Assembly: GCA_031292145.1 (NCBI GenBank)
Contig: JARLHR010000019.1
Location: 36,197-100,196, forward strand
Length of the DNA: 64,000 bases
Source: Clostridium sp.
Lineage (GTDB): Bacteria > Bacillota > Clostridia > Clostridiales > Clostridiaceae
Direction: 5' to 3'
The position numbers and the translations under genes were made by a program. This document shows, in pieces, positions 20,501 through 27,877 of this stretch. How positions within the stretch are numbered: position 1 is the first letter of the stretch; each line of letters opens with the position of its first letter. The notes beneath the pieces were generated by a model. It saw nothing but the letters and a program-made list of their open reading frames with translations. It was not told where the DNA came from and did no database searches.

Positions 20501-20780
20501 TATGACTTCCCTGCCCTTTATTTTGATTTCTATTATGATTGACTTCACCTATAGATGATAAGCCTTTAAAATAATCTATAGGCATCTCAATCTTTATTGC
20601 TTTATATTCTTTTTCAATCAAATATATATTATCAAGAAGCCATTCTGATGCTCCAAGGACTTTATAACCGTTTTTGGACAGCTTGCTAAAATACCTGAAA
20701 TTTTCATGGATGCAAGAAAATCCTTCTGCAAGCTCTCTTAAAACATTTTTTCTTACTCCATAAGAATTATTCATTTTCAA
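11514..20780 (-). CDS. Giant cyclic beta-glucan synthase-like protein (GT84 + GH94)
   Basis: Membrane protein of about 3,090 residues resembling NdvB/Cgs, which build cyclic beta-1,2-glucan from UDP-glucose and trim it by phosphorolysis. Order (numbered from the ATG at 20885): soluble N-terminal part, membrane helices near 430-500, GT84 transferase (LDEDTFMP, and HRWVRGDWQL near 800), more helices near 860-1010, a glycoamylase-like segment (VAHRTSPTNIGMGL), then tandem GH94 modules with the catalytic GSGDWNDGM near 2783. Typical family length is about 2,800. Extra length comes from low-complexity inserts near 1550-1615 and 2140-2280. I prefer TTG 20780 (8 nt after AAGGGAG) or ATG 20774 over the distal ATG. 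In Firmicutes the product is little studied. Confidence 0.88.
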   Translation of the reverse strand: MKMNNSYGVRKNVLRELAEGFSCIHENFRYFSKLSKNGYKVLGASEWLLDNIYLIEKEYKAIKIEMPIDYFKGLSSIGEVNHNRNQNKGQGSHNKNPNSNNEVTELVPRIFVVAKNYINEGNEIECDKFISYINELQEEALSTNSNNKQTAFTTGELWAFPLMLKIAIIINLSTYTNQLVDIQREIIKGKIVAEKVIDAINNNKFDEEIKNINTKGQTIGPLFLREFLRILRDNSIEDKRIDDLIQSKWKISSDINDNKIKSDLREEALERHIGEYITSIRKIEGISWRRFFENTSLVEKILKKDPGDIYNNMDFESKDYYRHKLEIIARTSGINEIDMANNILELAQNSKKNKEENYKCHIGYYLIDDGVNQLNGYKNNKQSMISEQNYVAFNVFGTLILSFLILFISSLLGVTYTKTEYIISFLIILIPINEIIMGLTNYTVNKVVDIKLVPKLNISKGIPNESKTVVVIPAIVNSKEKVKELMAKLEVAYLGNRDKNIYFALLSDFYDCEHETAKNDSEIIQCGVECARTLNEKYAHTVSNENLTHTVSNKNYLNSFESGDNNEDKFFFLSRKRIYNKKQNVYMGRERKRGKLMEFIALIRNDNNHTFNVFSSHIKALKDVKYLITLDEDTFMPRESAFKLIGAMSHVLNIPQVKDNRVVRGYGIMQPKISISLEAKNQTYFSRIFGGEEGVDGYSVAYSDTYQDLFGEGSFTGKGIISIDEFYKVLKTSIKDDTILSHDLLEGGIARCALISDVEFIDGYPSSYDASSKRLHRWVRGDWQLIGWLFTNKISLLYKWKIFDNLRRSLLAPNLLLTLILSLTILSGRNQIAFLVFLASMISLVFTVTDFVVTPKSKLMGTFKNFEQIMLIVSFIPYQAFLMLDAIIITLFRVLISKRNLLEWQSAEFVEKSSSNSFIVYLKRMWIAPIMGLLVLYFSFFSSLGVIAYNLVVAGLWISSPYLAYCISLKLPEYSKDILKNEEKTYLRKISRRIYAYYEDFVNEENNYLAPDNYQEKPFKGVAHRTSPTNIGMGLTSSIAAYDLGYITMAEFVDRVEVILNSMKTLKKVNGHYLNWYDTRTKEPLWPRYVSTVDSGNLLGNLWVLKQAMKELKNNKVIRTKEVVSLNDIYKIIEDEDLELKLKFSSHIDVGEYDIVLNEVLFKLEGLKAIEKLEELDDSNINLENTLTEKNNKDILKTENAEVDYWINKLISEVRKKIDYYNSIFGGIEKLYSKEFFEGVPNLTQLIHRCEEYKKKNGDNFKCILGQKIETLKNYLDKIDNIINDIDNISKEMDFNFLYDKTRELFSIGYNVEENSLGNSYYDLLASESRIASFVAIAKNDVPSAHWFKLGRAMTNAFRTHSLVSWSGTMFEYFMPSLIMKNYHRTLLSQTYKAVIKAQMSFAKQKKTLWGISESAFYEFDASQNYQYKAFGVPGLGLKRGLENDLVVSPYSTIMALPFAKKPGIKNLKAFEELGALGRYGFIEAVDYTKASRDKFIVTFDHIRSANFNKGKYALSLMGKTYPQNVDKTGDNVDNYEKRVDNTRDKTANYNSQDDVDDVYNVDNYEVNAPMDVDNISDSDVEVLNNSHKINKVATYMVHHLGMSLMALDNVLMNNILINRFHSLPEVKATELLLKERIPQNVTFERNEDFFIKSKYFKGEVLIPRIFEKINQDSPQLLLLCNGEYSSMITVSGSGYSKKNDTMLYRWKGSSTSDDSGMFFFIKNLNSNDYWSSTFEPCKDPGDKYLVEFNLDKAKFSRKDGNIETVTEVVVSSEENFEVRKLVLKNLGDKGRSIEITSYMEITLAGFSADAVHPTFSNLFIQTEYDKNEDILIGSRRPRVKDGKIPYIFHKAVVNGELEGSISYETSRINFIGRNRDLKNPQAMDNDKALDNTVGTVLDPIMSIRVKIRLEPNSKKEIYYITGICDSKEEVTGICKEYNNFSKLDKVFEGYSTGTQLELKNLGIRSPMANVFQSAASNIFFLSDNRRNREEYIKGISKHQKDLWSYGISGDLPIAMLAIANEEDMHLVFNMVKFHHYLKLKGVKLDLVIYNDEEISYDAPLQKNIMEAIRAVNENNSLNKPGGIFIHNKATMNTEIKDLLIGISRLYVDNSNSLTSYACNEKNLNTYMNLEKEGLDSRIALRNNSRFKDKYESENISGKDIDYEVYDNDEEVIDNYDLVKNMKDPEEQYDFNETNSNLESFLKNSNTNYKDNIKEIYKPNERKVNSENSNINYKNNYMTEFAEEFNMNDLDFFNGYGGFSKGDNSYIIKLSNYRNTPAPWINVISNDDFGFHISEVGAGYTWCGNSRENKITPWSNDYIRDPLGEGLYIKDNATKDYFSITPKPVRDAGEYLIKHSFGYSEFKHIACDMKGTLEVFAPKNEKIKIQRVTLENLSDKDRDISLYYYAKLVLGVYEYDSARYISTYVGGGCGTNKESVSNENTNNDSNSVYNNKFIGAHNPYSEYFGKLNAYLTILGGENLSFTGDNKEFVGIHGEMSKPEALNHGNLSNNSGGIYDPCLAAVCNIKLQKGEKKELIILFGQENREKIEEVIYKYSNFNNVQMELDKVKQYWGHFLGNIQVKTPDKSLDYLLNGWLLYQTLSCRYLSRSAFYQSGGAYGFRDQLQDSMSLGVVEPEIPKAQILRSASRQYIEGDVQHWWHPVVNSGIRTRFSDDLLWLPYVTSEYINSTGDYDILNAKAPYLEDEPLREGEDERYTIVNQSSQEGTIYEHCLKAIEKSLKFGIHNIPLMGSGDWNDGMSTVGNEGKGESVWLGWFLYSILNSFIEIAEKQNDKETKEHYQERKEFIRENLEKNAWDGGWYRRAYFDDGTPLGSRENPECQIDSLAQSWSIISGAFEDECRFEPKVDGKTRAIEAMEAVDRNLVKKDKAMILLLAPPFSNSKLEPGYIKGYVPGVRENGGQYTHAAVWVILALTKLGLGDKAMKYYNMINPINHAKTELECKTYKVEPYVMSADVYIKEPHAGRGGWSWYTGASGWMYRVGSENILGLKKVKDKGYTINPCVPKDWKEYEMKITNEKEDYTIKISRRNGTDELNKQISSENEIQVLINGEIIKDKIIPRNMGKLEVLVYFN
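16057..16218. promoter_or_regulatory. DnaA-box array inside the glucan synthase gene
   Basis: Perfect TTATCCACA boxes start at 16057, 16090, 16177 and 16198, and a perfect reverse box TGTGGATAA at 16210; near matches start at 16108 (TCATCCACA) and 16156 (TTATCCACT). The last two perfect boxes face each other 3 nt apart. They lie in a low-complexity insert of the glucan synthase, where they encode repeated V-D-N/K triplets. Binding by DnaA is inferred from the consensus only. Confidence 0.55.
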
Positions 20781-20892
20781 GTAAAAAACTCCCTTCTTAA
20801 TGCTGAAAATGCAATTAATCAATAGAGATATTTTTACCATAAATATAAAAAATATTCTTAAAATAATAGATTTAAGTGTAATCAACCGAAAT

Positions 20893-20942
20893 TAAAAAAA
20901 GAACTGTAAGCAGATTACTTAAAATCTACTTACAGTTCTTTT
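20893..20942 (-). terminator. Intrinsic terminator after the M18 peptidase gene
   Basis: On the minus strand AAAAGAACTGTAAGTAGAT pairs with ATCTGCTTACAGTTCTTTT, then more T. It separates the peptidase gene from the glucan synthase gene. Confidence 0.85.
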
Positions 20943-20952
20943 GATTTTAGTT

Positions 20953-22242
20953 CTATTCACTAAAAAATTCAGTAAATGCCTTTATAGTATATTCGTTATC
21001 AATTACAGCCGCTAATTCTCTTACTGAATGCATGCTTAATACTGGTGCACCCATATCTATTACTGGTATGTTTAGCTTTGATGCACTGATTGGTCCTATT
21101 GTTGTTCCACCTCTTAAGTCTGATCTATTTACAAATACTTGACACGGAACATTTGCTTTTTCACATATACCTTTAAATACTGCACTGGCATAGCTATCTG
21201 TTGAATAACTTCCACCTGCTGCAATTTTAAGTACTGGACCTTTTCCTAGCATTGGTTTACTTGTTGGATCACATTTTTCTGTATAATTTGGATGTATTGC
21301 ATGAGCTAAATCTGCAGAAATCATTATAGAATTACTTAATGCTCTCTTAAAATCTTGTCTTTCTTTTTTAAGTCCTAATGATATTCTTTCTAAAATTGTT
21401 TCTAAAATCGCAGAATTTGCACCTTGAGATGTTAAGCTTCCTATTTCTTCATTATCCAGTGCTACTAAAACTTTAGTTGCTTTAATAGCATTGCTGCTTA
21501 TTAATGCTTTTAATCCTGCAAATACCATCCAAAGATCATCTAATCTTCCACATGAAATAAATTCATCATTAAGTCCAAGTGTCATACCTTCTGCATATTC
21601 ATATAAAAATAAATCAAAATCTAAAATATCGCCAGCTTCAACATTTAATGTTTCTGAGATCAGCTTAATTAGATATTCATCTTTTTCTAACTTATCTTGT
21701 ACCAATGTAAGTAATGGCAGTACATCCTTTTGTTTATTAAATTCATATCCTTCATTCACACTTCTATTCATGTGTATTGCTAAATTAGGAATAATTAAAA
21801 TTGGCCTGTTAACATCAAGTAATTTTACTTTTGGTGCAAATGGATTTTCTCCTTTTAATGTAACTCTTCCTGCTATACTTAAAGGTCTATCAAACCATGT
21901 GCTAAGTATTGGTCCTCCATAAACTTCGGTATTCAATTTCAAATAATGACCTTCAACTAACATCTCAGGATTTGGCTTTATTCTAAATCCTGGCGCGTCA
22001 GTATGAGCTCCAATTAATCTGAATCCATCACTTTCAATTTCACCAGTTCCAATTTCAAATGCAATTACAGCGGAATTATTTTTTGTAATATAATACTTTC
22101 CGCCTTTTTTTAAATCCCAATTGTCTTCCTCTTTTATTTCAGCATACCCTTCCTTATTAAGGATAGCTTTAAGCTCATGAGCACTTTGGAATGCAGTTTT
22201 TCCTTTGTTTATAAAATCTAATAGTTCACTTGTATTATTCAT
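20953..22242 (-). CDS. M18-family aminopeptidase
   Basis: Cytosolic, two-metal aminopeptidase related to aspartyl aminopeptidase (ApeB type), removing N-terminal residues from peptides. 429 residues is the usual length. Metal and catalytic motifs are visible: GAHTDAPGFRIK (H ligand and D), DNEEIGS (E-E pair), SADLAHAIHPNY, and a C-terminal histidine in VLSMHSVRE. AAAGGGG precedes the ATG. Monocistronic, with its own terminator downstream and a long family B repeat just upstream at 22300-22544. Confidence 0.93.
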   Translation of the reverse strand: MNNTSELLDFINKGKTAFQSAHELKAILNKEGYAEIKEEDNWDLKKGGKYYITKNNSAVIAFEIGTGEIESDGFRLIGAHTDAPGFRIKPNPEMLVEGHYLKLNTEVYGGPILSTWFDRPLSIAGRVTLKGENPFAPKVKLLDVNRPILIIPNLAIHMNRSVNEGYEFNKQKDVLPLLTLVQDKLEKDEYLIKLISETLNVEAGDILDFDLFLYEYAEGMTLGLNDEFISCGRLDDLWMVFAGLKALISSNAIKATKVLVALDNEEIGSLTSQGANSAILETILERISLGLKKERQDFKRALSNSIMISADLAHAIHPNYTEKCDPTSKPMLGKGPVLKIAAGGSYSTDSYASAVFKGICEKANVPCQVFVNRSDLRGGTTIGPISASKLNIPVIDMGAPVLSMHSVRELAAVIDNEYTIKAFTEFFSE

Positions 22243-22299
22243 TTTGGTACCCCTTTCTTTTCATAAGGTATATTATCTAAAAAATATTTTTAGCTATAT

Positions 22300-22544
22300 A
22301 GGCACATGAAAATAAATAACAAGTCCAAAGTTGCCATGAATATTTTTCATCAGGCAAGAAGGCAAATTGCCCTCATAGCGGGCCTATTAGGTCAATTTGC
22401 CGACGTAGGATGATGGAAAATAGGCACATTAGAAAAAAGCAGCTATGCACCTATGAAAAGAGCAGCTATGCTGCAATACGGAACTTTTCTGTATATAAGA
22501 ACTTTTCTGGCAAATGGACTTGTTATTTATTTGATTGTGCCTTA
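22300..22544 (+). repeat. Family B element, long copy (245 bp)
   Basis: Outer ends GGCACATGAAAATAAATAAC and GTTATTTATTTGATTGTGCC. Inside is the conserved core hairpin (22355-22410): GGCAAATTG pairs with CAATTTGCC around CTCATAGCGGGCCTATTAG, followed by GACGTAGGATG. The right half also holds a direct repeat AGCAGCTATGC (two copies). The other long copy is at 32088-32251. The rest of the 22243-22692 interval is AT-rich plus the dapA terminator. Confidence 0.7.
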
Positions 22545-22616
22545 ATAAATTCCCCAATTTAAATAATTTAAATACTGCTTATATGCTATAAATGAGCTTA
22601 TATTCAAAATACAAAA

Positions 22617-22655
22617 ACAAAGAAGAGATGGGGCCCCCATCTCTATGTTTATATA
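22617..22655 (-). terminator. Intrinsic terminator after dapA
   Basis: A GC-rich stem AGAGATGGGG / CCCCATCTCT with outer A/T pairs is followed on the minus strand by TCTTTGTTTTTG. It lies about 40 nt past the dapA stop. Confidence 0.8.
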
Positions 22656-22692
22656 ATATATAAACCTATTTATAAAACTTATATTTTTTTAA

Positions 22693-23577
22693 TTATATAA
22701 GTTTATTGTTCTTAAGCTCTGTACGTAATGCCTCTAAATTCTTACCTTCCATAGGGAATAGCGGCATTCTAAGTGGTCCAACATTATATCCCATAAGTCC
22801 TAATGCTGTCTTTACTGGAATAGGGTTAACTTCTATAAACAAAGCATTAATAAGATCTAAATATTTTGTTTGAAGCTCACTACTTTCCTTTACTTTACCT
22901 TCAAAATACAAACTGCAAATATCGTGCGCTTCCTTAGGCATAACGTTTGAGAAAACAGAAATTACTCCTTTTCCACCAAGAGATAAAATAGGAACTATTT
23001 GATCATCATTTCCAGAATAAATATTAAGTTCATCTTTGCAAAGTGCTCTTATCTTAGCAATAGCTGAAAGATCCCCACTAGCTTCCTTTGTTGCAACAAT
23101 ACGTGGATGCTTAGAAAGCTCTGCGTAAGCTTCAGGTGTTATGTTAACTCCTGTTCTTGATGGTACATTATATAAAATAATAGGGATATTAACTCTATCC
23201 GCAATATAATTATAATGTTTAACCAAGCCACTTTGAGTAGCTTTATTGTAATATGGTGTAACTAATAAAAGTGCATCTGCACCAACACTTTCAGCATATT
23301 TAGAAAGTTCTACTGCATAAATTGTATCATTAGAACCAGTACCTGCAATAACGGGAACTCTTTTATTTACATATTCTACTGTGAATTTAATAACTTCTCT
23401 ATGTTCTTCATCTGTCATAGTGGAAGATTCACCCGTAGTTCCTGCAATTACGATTGCATCACTGCCATTCTCTATATTAAAATCAATTAATTTTTTTAAT
23501 TCAGAGAAGTTAATACCGTCTTCTGTAAAAGGTGTAACAATTGCAACTGCTGCACCCGTAAATATAATATCCTTCAT
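22693..23577 (-). CDS. dapA: 4-hydroxy-tetrahydrodipicolinate synthase
   Basis: Condenses pyruvate with aspartate semialdehyde, the first committed step of the diaminopimelate/lysine pathway; in spore formers it also feeds dipicolinate. 294 residues, usual length, TIM barrel. Visible motifs: GTTGESSTMTDEEH (pyruvate carboxylate binding), YNVPSRTGVN (catalytic Tyr), VATKEASGD (Schiff-base Lys). GGGGG lies 8 nt before the ATG. Unlike lysA at 38.9 kb it has no lysine riboswitch; instead a promoter with an internal palindrome lies just upstream. It is not clustered with other dap genes. Confidence 0.96.
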   Translation of the reverse strand: MKDIIFTGAAVAIVTPFTEDGINFSELKKLIDFNIENGSDAIVIAGTTGESSTMTDEEHREVIKFTVEYVNKRVPVIAGTGSNDTIYAVELSKYAESVGADALLLVTPYYNKATQSGLVKHYNYIADRVNIPIILYNVPSRTGVNITPEAYAELSKHPRIVATKEASGDLSAIAKIRALCKDELNIYSGNDDQIVPILSLGGKGVISVFSNVMPKEAHDICSLYFEGKVKESSELQTKYLDLINALFIEVNPIPVKTALGLMGYNVGPLRMPLFPMEGKNLEALRTELKNNKLI

Positions 23578-23610
23578 AATATTTTGCCCCCTTGAATATT
23601 TTCAATATTA

Positions 23611-23639
23611 ATTATAGCACAGTAAAGTTACTGTATAAA
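23611..23639 (-). promoter_or_regulatory. dapA promoter with an internal palindrome
   Basis: On the minus strand TTTATA, a 17-nt spacer and TATAAT form a plausible vegetative promoter. The spacer and -35 edge contain the perfect palindrome ACAGTAACTTTACTGT (23619-23634), placed where a repressor would block RNA polymerase. The binding protein is unknown. Confidence 0.5.
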
Positions 23640-23843
23640 CTTTTAATATATATAATTAATAAAATAATTATATATATTTTATTAGCACTTTTCTACATCT
23701 AGATATCCATAAATTTTATTGCCAATAGTTCTTACGGCATATCCAACTTATATTTTTTTAATACTGAATATGCTATTTATATGATAAAGTCTGTTATAAT
23801 AATTAAAAAGTTCTGTTTTATTGAAATAAGGAGGATGCGTTAA

Positions 23844-25019
23844 ATGTTTTTTACTATAATTGTTAATAAATTTATAAAAAATAATTCTAATATAAAGGAT
23901 GATAAGGTAAGAAATTCTTATGGTACACTTGGTGGAATTGTTGGAATTTTAGTTAATGCAATATTATTCTGCATTAAACTTTCTGTTGGTATTATTGTAT
24001 CAAGTATAGCAATAGTTGCAGATGCTTTTAATAATCTTTCTGATGTTGCATCTTCTTTTATAACTATATTAGGTTTTAGGCTTTCAAATAAACCTGCAGA
24101 TAGGGAACATCCCTTTGGTCATGGAAGAATTGAATATCTTTCTGCATTGATAGTTGCTTTTATGGTAATGTTAGTTGGTCTTCAATTTGTTAAATCGTCT
24201 TTTGAAAAAATAATTAATCCAACTCCTATTACTTTTGAATTAATTCCATTTATATTACTTTTTGTATCGATATTTTTCAAAATCTGGTTATCAAAATTCA
24301 ATAAATTTATAGGTGAAAAAATTAATTCTTCTGCACTGAAGGCTGCGTCTAAAGATGCTTTGGGAGATGTATTTACTACTAGCTGTGTTGCTATTTCACT
24401 TTTAGCTTCTAAGTTTACTTCTTTCCCTATAGATGGATATATCGGAATGTGTGTTGCTCTATTTATAGTTTATACTGGTTTCAATTTAGTTAAGGATACT
24501 ATAAATCCTCTTTTAGGTGAGGCTCCGGATTCTGAGCTTGTTAACTCTATAAATAAAATGGTTTTATCTTATGATAACATCCTTGGCACTCATGATTTAA
24601 TAATTCATAATTACGGTCCAGGTAAATGCATGGCATCAATACATGCTGAAATTCCTGGTGATATAAGCGTTATTACTATTCATGAAGTAATCGATAAAGC
24701 TGAAAGAGAAATTTCTGAAGCTCTAAAAATTTACTTAGTAATACATATTGACCCTGTTTGCATTGTTGAAGGCGAAACAAAGGAAGCTTATGAAGAAATT
24801 TTATCTATAATTAAGCAATATAATTATATAGAATCTATACATGATTTTAGGGTAATAGGAGAAGGTGACGTCAAGAATTTAATTTTTGATGTGGTAATTG
24901 ATCATTCAAAAAAATTCTCCTTAACTAATGATAAAGTAATTAATAATATCTCTAATGAACTAAAAAAATATCATCCATCATATAATTGTATAATAACTGT
25001 AGACAGACATTTTTCTTAA
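23844..25019 (+). CDS. Cation diffusion facilitator (CDF) family transporter
   Basis: Membrane exporter of divalent metals (Zn, Mn, Fe, Co or Cd) driven by proton exchange. 391 residues, longer than the common 300 because of an extended C-terminal region. Six membrane segments; the metal site motifs are DAFNNLSDVASS (helix 2) and GDVFTTSCVA (helix 5), and the interhelix motif REHPFGHGRIEYLSAL is typical. The cytoplasmic half includes two ferredoxin-like segments (GPGKCMASIHAEI and a second). The metal cannot be assigned. AAGGAGG lies 8 nt before the ATG. It is transcribed divergently from dapA. Confidence 0.92.
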   Translation: MFFTIIVNKFIKNNSNIKDDKVRNSYGTLGGIVGILVNAILFCIKLSVGIIVSSIAIVADAFNNLSDVASSFITILGFRLSNKPADREHPFGHGRIEYLSALIVAFMVMLVGLQFVKSSFEKIINPTPITFELIPFILLFVSIFFKIWLSKFNKFIGEKINSSALKAASKDALGDVFTTSCVAISLLASKFTSFPIDGYIGMCVALFIVYTGFNLVKDTINPLLGEAPDSELVNSINKMVLSYDNILGTHDLIIHNYGPGKCMASIHAEIPGDISVITIHEVIDKAEREISEALKIYLVIHIDPVCIVEGETKEAYEEILSIIKQYNYIESIHDFRVIGEGDVKNLIFDVVIDHSKKFSLTNDKVINNISNELKKYHPSYNCIITVDRHFS

Positions 25020-25150
25020 GGCACATGAAAGAAAATAACAGGTCCAATCGAATGTGCCGAAATTGGATTATGTATCCATTTAGATGAATTTGTGCTATTA
25101 TTTTATTATTAACTGCTATTTTAAGGCATATGAAAGAAAATAATAATTTT
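25018..25150 (+). repeat. Two partial family B left ends
   Basis: AAGGCACATGAAAGAAAATAA starts at 25018, overlapping the CDF stop codon, and a second left end AAGGCATATGAAAGAAAATAA starts at about 25122. Neither has a clear right end. Just downstream (25170-25204) a small hairpin CTCATCG / CGATGAG precedes the next gene. Confidence 0.5.
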
Positions 25151-25256
25151 ATGATTTGGTGTGAATCACTTACTCATCGAGCTTCTTCACGATGAGAGAT
25201 AAGCTAGCATGTTTACTTATTATTCTAGAAATATATGCCCAAAGGGGGATAAAAAT

Positions 25257-26027
25257 GTGAAATGTCCATATTGTGATGAAGAATTAGGATTTAATAATGT
25301 ATGTATAAATCCTACATGTTCCTATTTTGGCACTGAAATTAATATTTTAAATAACTCTAATTTAAACCATAATAAAAATGAATTACAAGATGATCCAAAT
25401 ATTAAAAATATAAATAATTCATCTCACTATAATACTAAAATTAATTATAGTGAGATGAATTCAAATTCTTATAACGAAAAGACAAGCAGATCTGTAGACA
25501 CGTATTTTACTCCTTCCAACGGCGGTAATAATATATCTAAGGAAGAATTGGGTGCTTTTATAGGTAATAATTCAAACTATTATCTTAAATATACTACTAA
25601 ACTTGAAAATAATAATAGATTTTTATCTTGGAATTGGCCTTGTTTTTTCTTAAGCTGGTATTGGCTATTATATAGAAAACTTTATGTTCCGGCAATCATA
25701 TTAATAGGAGTAAACTTTGCTTCTTCAAGATTACTAGAAAGAAAAATCTATTTATTTACTATGTTTATAATACGTATTCTATTAGCTATATTTGCAAATA
25801 ACATTTATCTTAATAATTGCAAAAATAAAATTAGAACAATTAAAGCAACTCTAACAAATTTAACTAATGCTGAATATATAAGAAATTTACGTAAAAAGGG
25901 CGGTGTTACCTTAACTGCACCTATAATTTTACTTATTCTATCTATACTAGGCGCAATAATTTTCATTATAGTATGGTTTGCACATGCATCTGTCAGACCT
26001 AATTATTCAGGTTCTTATTATTTGTAA
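25257..26027 (+). CDS. Zinc-ribbon membrane protein
   Basis: About 256 residues from GTG 25257, chosen because AAAGGGGG lies 8 nt before it; the ATG at 25209 has no ribosome site. The head is a four-cysteine zinc ribbon (CPYCDEELGFNNVCINPTC), followed by an Asn/Ser-rich linker of about 90 residues, then FLSWNWPCFFLSWYWLLYRK, which resembles the DUF2628-type segment, and three or four membrane helices. Function unknown. The linker DNA contains a perfect inverted repeat (25416-25461). Its neighbour, the CDF transporter, is on the same strand, but about 190 nt with repeat fragments separates them. Confidence 0.75.
   Translation: MKCPYCDEELGFNNVCINPTCSYFGTEINILNNSNLNHNKNELQDDPNIKNINNSSHYNTKINYSEMNSNSYNEKTSRSVDTYFTPSNGGNNISKEELGAFIGNNSNYYLKYTTKLENNNRFLSWNWPCFFLSWYWLLYRKLYVPAIILIGVNFASSRLLERKIYLFTMFIIRILLAIFANNIYLNNCKNKIRTIKATLTNLTNAEYIRNLRKKGGVTLTAPIILLILSILGAIIFIIVWFAHASVRPNYSGSYYL
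25416..25461. repeat. Perfect 18-bp inverted repeat inside a coding region
   Basis: AATTCATCTCACTATAAT at 25416-25433 is exactly matched by its complement at 25444-25461 with a 10-nt loop, all within the low-complexity linker of the zinc-ribbon gene. No T run follows, so it is not a standard terminator. Confidence 0.7.
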
Positions 26028-26228
26028 ATTATAGATATCCAACACATATTCTAGACTTATGAGCTAATTTCTGGTGCAGATGTATATCAAAAGTCTAGTA
26101 AATATGTGAATATATTACACTAATAAATCTAGTTCTAAAATTGGAAATATATAGATATTCAAGTTAAGAAATGTACTTATGGCTGGAAATAACTAATAAA
26201 GTTAACTAAACTTAGGTAAGTTACTACA

Positions 26229-26422
26229 CTAGAAATAAGTAACATATTGTGTGGAGTGTTTCATTGGAATTTTGATGGTAATGATTCTTGACTAGAAGTG
26301 GTCCCTAAAAGCTTGTTCAATGCTTGCCATTGAAGCAAGCTTTTAGGCGACAACTTCTAGTCGTAGAATCATCCATCAAAATTCCATCGAAACGGTCACA
26401 CAATATGTTACTTATTTCGATG
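26229..26422 (-). repeat. Family A palindrome, full copy (194 bp), TAAGT subtype
   Basis: On the minus strand it starts ATCGAAATAAGTAACATATT and ends GTTACTTATTTCTAG. The bulge pair is slightly altered (GTTGTCGCCT / AGGGACCAC). It begins 26 nt past the stop of the amino-acid ABC ATPase gene, in sense orientation. The rest of 26028-26447 is AT-rich; a weaker inverted repeat (CACATATTCTAGACTT / AAGTCTAGTAAATATGTG) at 26043-26107 may terminate the zinc-ribbon gene. Confidence 0.8.
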
Positions 26423-26447
26423 AGTACCGCATAAGTCTAGTTTCTAC

Positions 26448-27170
26448 TTATAAAACTTTTGATAAAAAGTCTATTGTACGTGGATTTTTAGGATTTTTGA
26501 ATACTTCTTCTGGAGTTCCTGATTCTACAATCTTTCCGCCATCCATGAATAGTATTCTATCTCCAACTTCTCTTGCAAATCCCATTTCATGGGTAACAAC
26601 TACCATTGTCATTCCTTCTTTTGCAAGATTCTTCATAACACTTAAAACTTCTCCAACCATTTCAGGATCTAAAGCTGATGTTGGCTCATCAAATAACATT
26701 ACATCTGGCTGCATAGCTAATGCTCTAGCAATTGCAATTCTTTGCTTTTGTCCACCTGATAATGATGCTGGATATGCATCTATTTTATCTACTAATCCTA
26801 CTTTTTCCAACAAAGATATTGCTCTTTTCTTAGCTTCATCCTTTGATATTCCCTTAACTTTTATAGGTGCTACACATATATTTTCACACACTGTCTTATG
26901 AGGGAATAAGTTAAAATGTTGAAAAACCATTCCCATTTTTTCTCTCATTTTATCTATATTAGTTGCTTTTGATGTTATATCTTTATCTTCAAAAGTAATT
27001 GTTCCAGAAGTCGGTGTATCTAATAAATTAAGGCATCTTAAAAATGTACTTTTTCCTGAACCAGATGGTCCAATTATTACTACAACTTCTCCTTTACCAA
27101 TATGCTCGTCTATACCTTTTAGAACATGATTCTTACCAAAACTTTTATGTAAATCTTTAACGTATATCAC
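26448..27170 (-). CDS. glnQ: Polar amino-acid ABC transporter, ATPase
   Basis: Cytoplasmic ATPase of a glutamine/polar amino acid uptake system. 240 residues: Walker [11 protein letters not shown]-loop [10 protein letters not shown], signature [15 protein letters not shown], Walker [15 protein letters not shown]-loop VVTHEMGFA, exactly the GlnQ/HisP pattern. It overlaps the end of the permease gene by 14 nt. Substrate not determined. Confidence 0.93.
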   Translation of the reverse strand: MIYVKDLHKSFGKNHVLKGIDEHIGKGEVVVIIGPSGSGKSTFLRCLNLLDTPTSGTITFEDKDITSKATNIDKMREKMGMVFQHFNLFPHKTVCENICVAPIKVKGISKDEAKKRAISLLEKVGLVDKIDAYPASLSGGQKQRIAIARALAMQPDVMLFDEPTSALDPEMVGEVLSVMKNLAKEGMTMVVVTHEMGFAREVGDRILFMDGGKIVESGTPEEVFKNPKNPRTIDFLSKVL

Positions 27171-27834
27171 TAGCTTTAAGCCTCCTTTCTACATAACCCA
27201 ATCCTCTCGTCAATGTAAAAGTTAATATAAAGTAAATTACTGCTGCTACAATTATAGGCTCTAATCCCAAAGCTGTATTACCTCTTACAACTCCAGCATT
27301 ATACATAAGTTCTGCAACTCCAATAACAGAGACTTGTGAAGATTCCTTAATTACTGAAACAAACTCATTCCCAAGTGCTGGTAAAATATTTTTAAAGGCT
27401 TGAGGTATTATAACTTCAATCATTGCTAAGCTTTGACTCATACCTAAACTTCTTGCCGCTTCCATTTGTCCTTTATCCACTGCCTCAATTCCTGCTCTAA
27501 TAATTTCGGATACATATGCCGCTGAATTTAACGCTAAAGCAATTACACCTACAAGTATATCGCCCATAGGTATGCCAATAATTTTAGGCAAGCCCTCCAT
27601 TTGAGGTAATCCAATATAAATTATATATATTTGAACTAGAAGAGGAGTACCTCTTACAAATTCTACATAAGCTGTTGCTATATAGCTTATTGGTTTAATT
27701 TTTGAACGCCTTAACAAAGTCAATGTAAGACCTAGAATTGTCCCAAATAATACTGTAAAAAAAGCTAATACAATAGTTATCTCTGTTCCCTTTAAATAAT
27801 ACTCAGAATATTTTCCCAAAAATGAAAAATTCAA
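27157..27834 (-). CDS. Polar amino-acid ABC transporter, permease
   Basis: 225-residue HisM/GlnP-type permease with five membrane segments and the EAA loop ([21 protein letters not shown]) near residues 125-150. Begins with the usual [20 protein letters not shown] region. Its stop overlaps the ATPase start, so the two are co-translated. The gene for the binding protein lies upstream in the same direction but is separated by 420 bp holding two family B repeats. Confidence 0.93.
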   Translation of the reverse strand: MNFSFLGKYSEYYLKGTEITIVLAFFTVLFGTILGLTLTLLRRSKIKPISYIATAYVEFVRGTPLLVQIYIIYIGLPQMEGLPKIIGIPMGDILVGVIALALNSAAYVSEIIRAGIEAVDKGQMEAARSLGMSQSLAMIEVIIPQAFKNILPALGNEFVSVIKESSQVSVIGVAELMYNAGVVRGNTALGLEPIIVAAVIYFILTFTLTRGLGYVERRLKASDIR

Positions 27835-27877
27835 TATTTTCCCTCCCCGTTCTTAGTTATAAATATTTTATAATATT

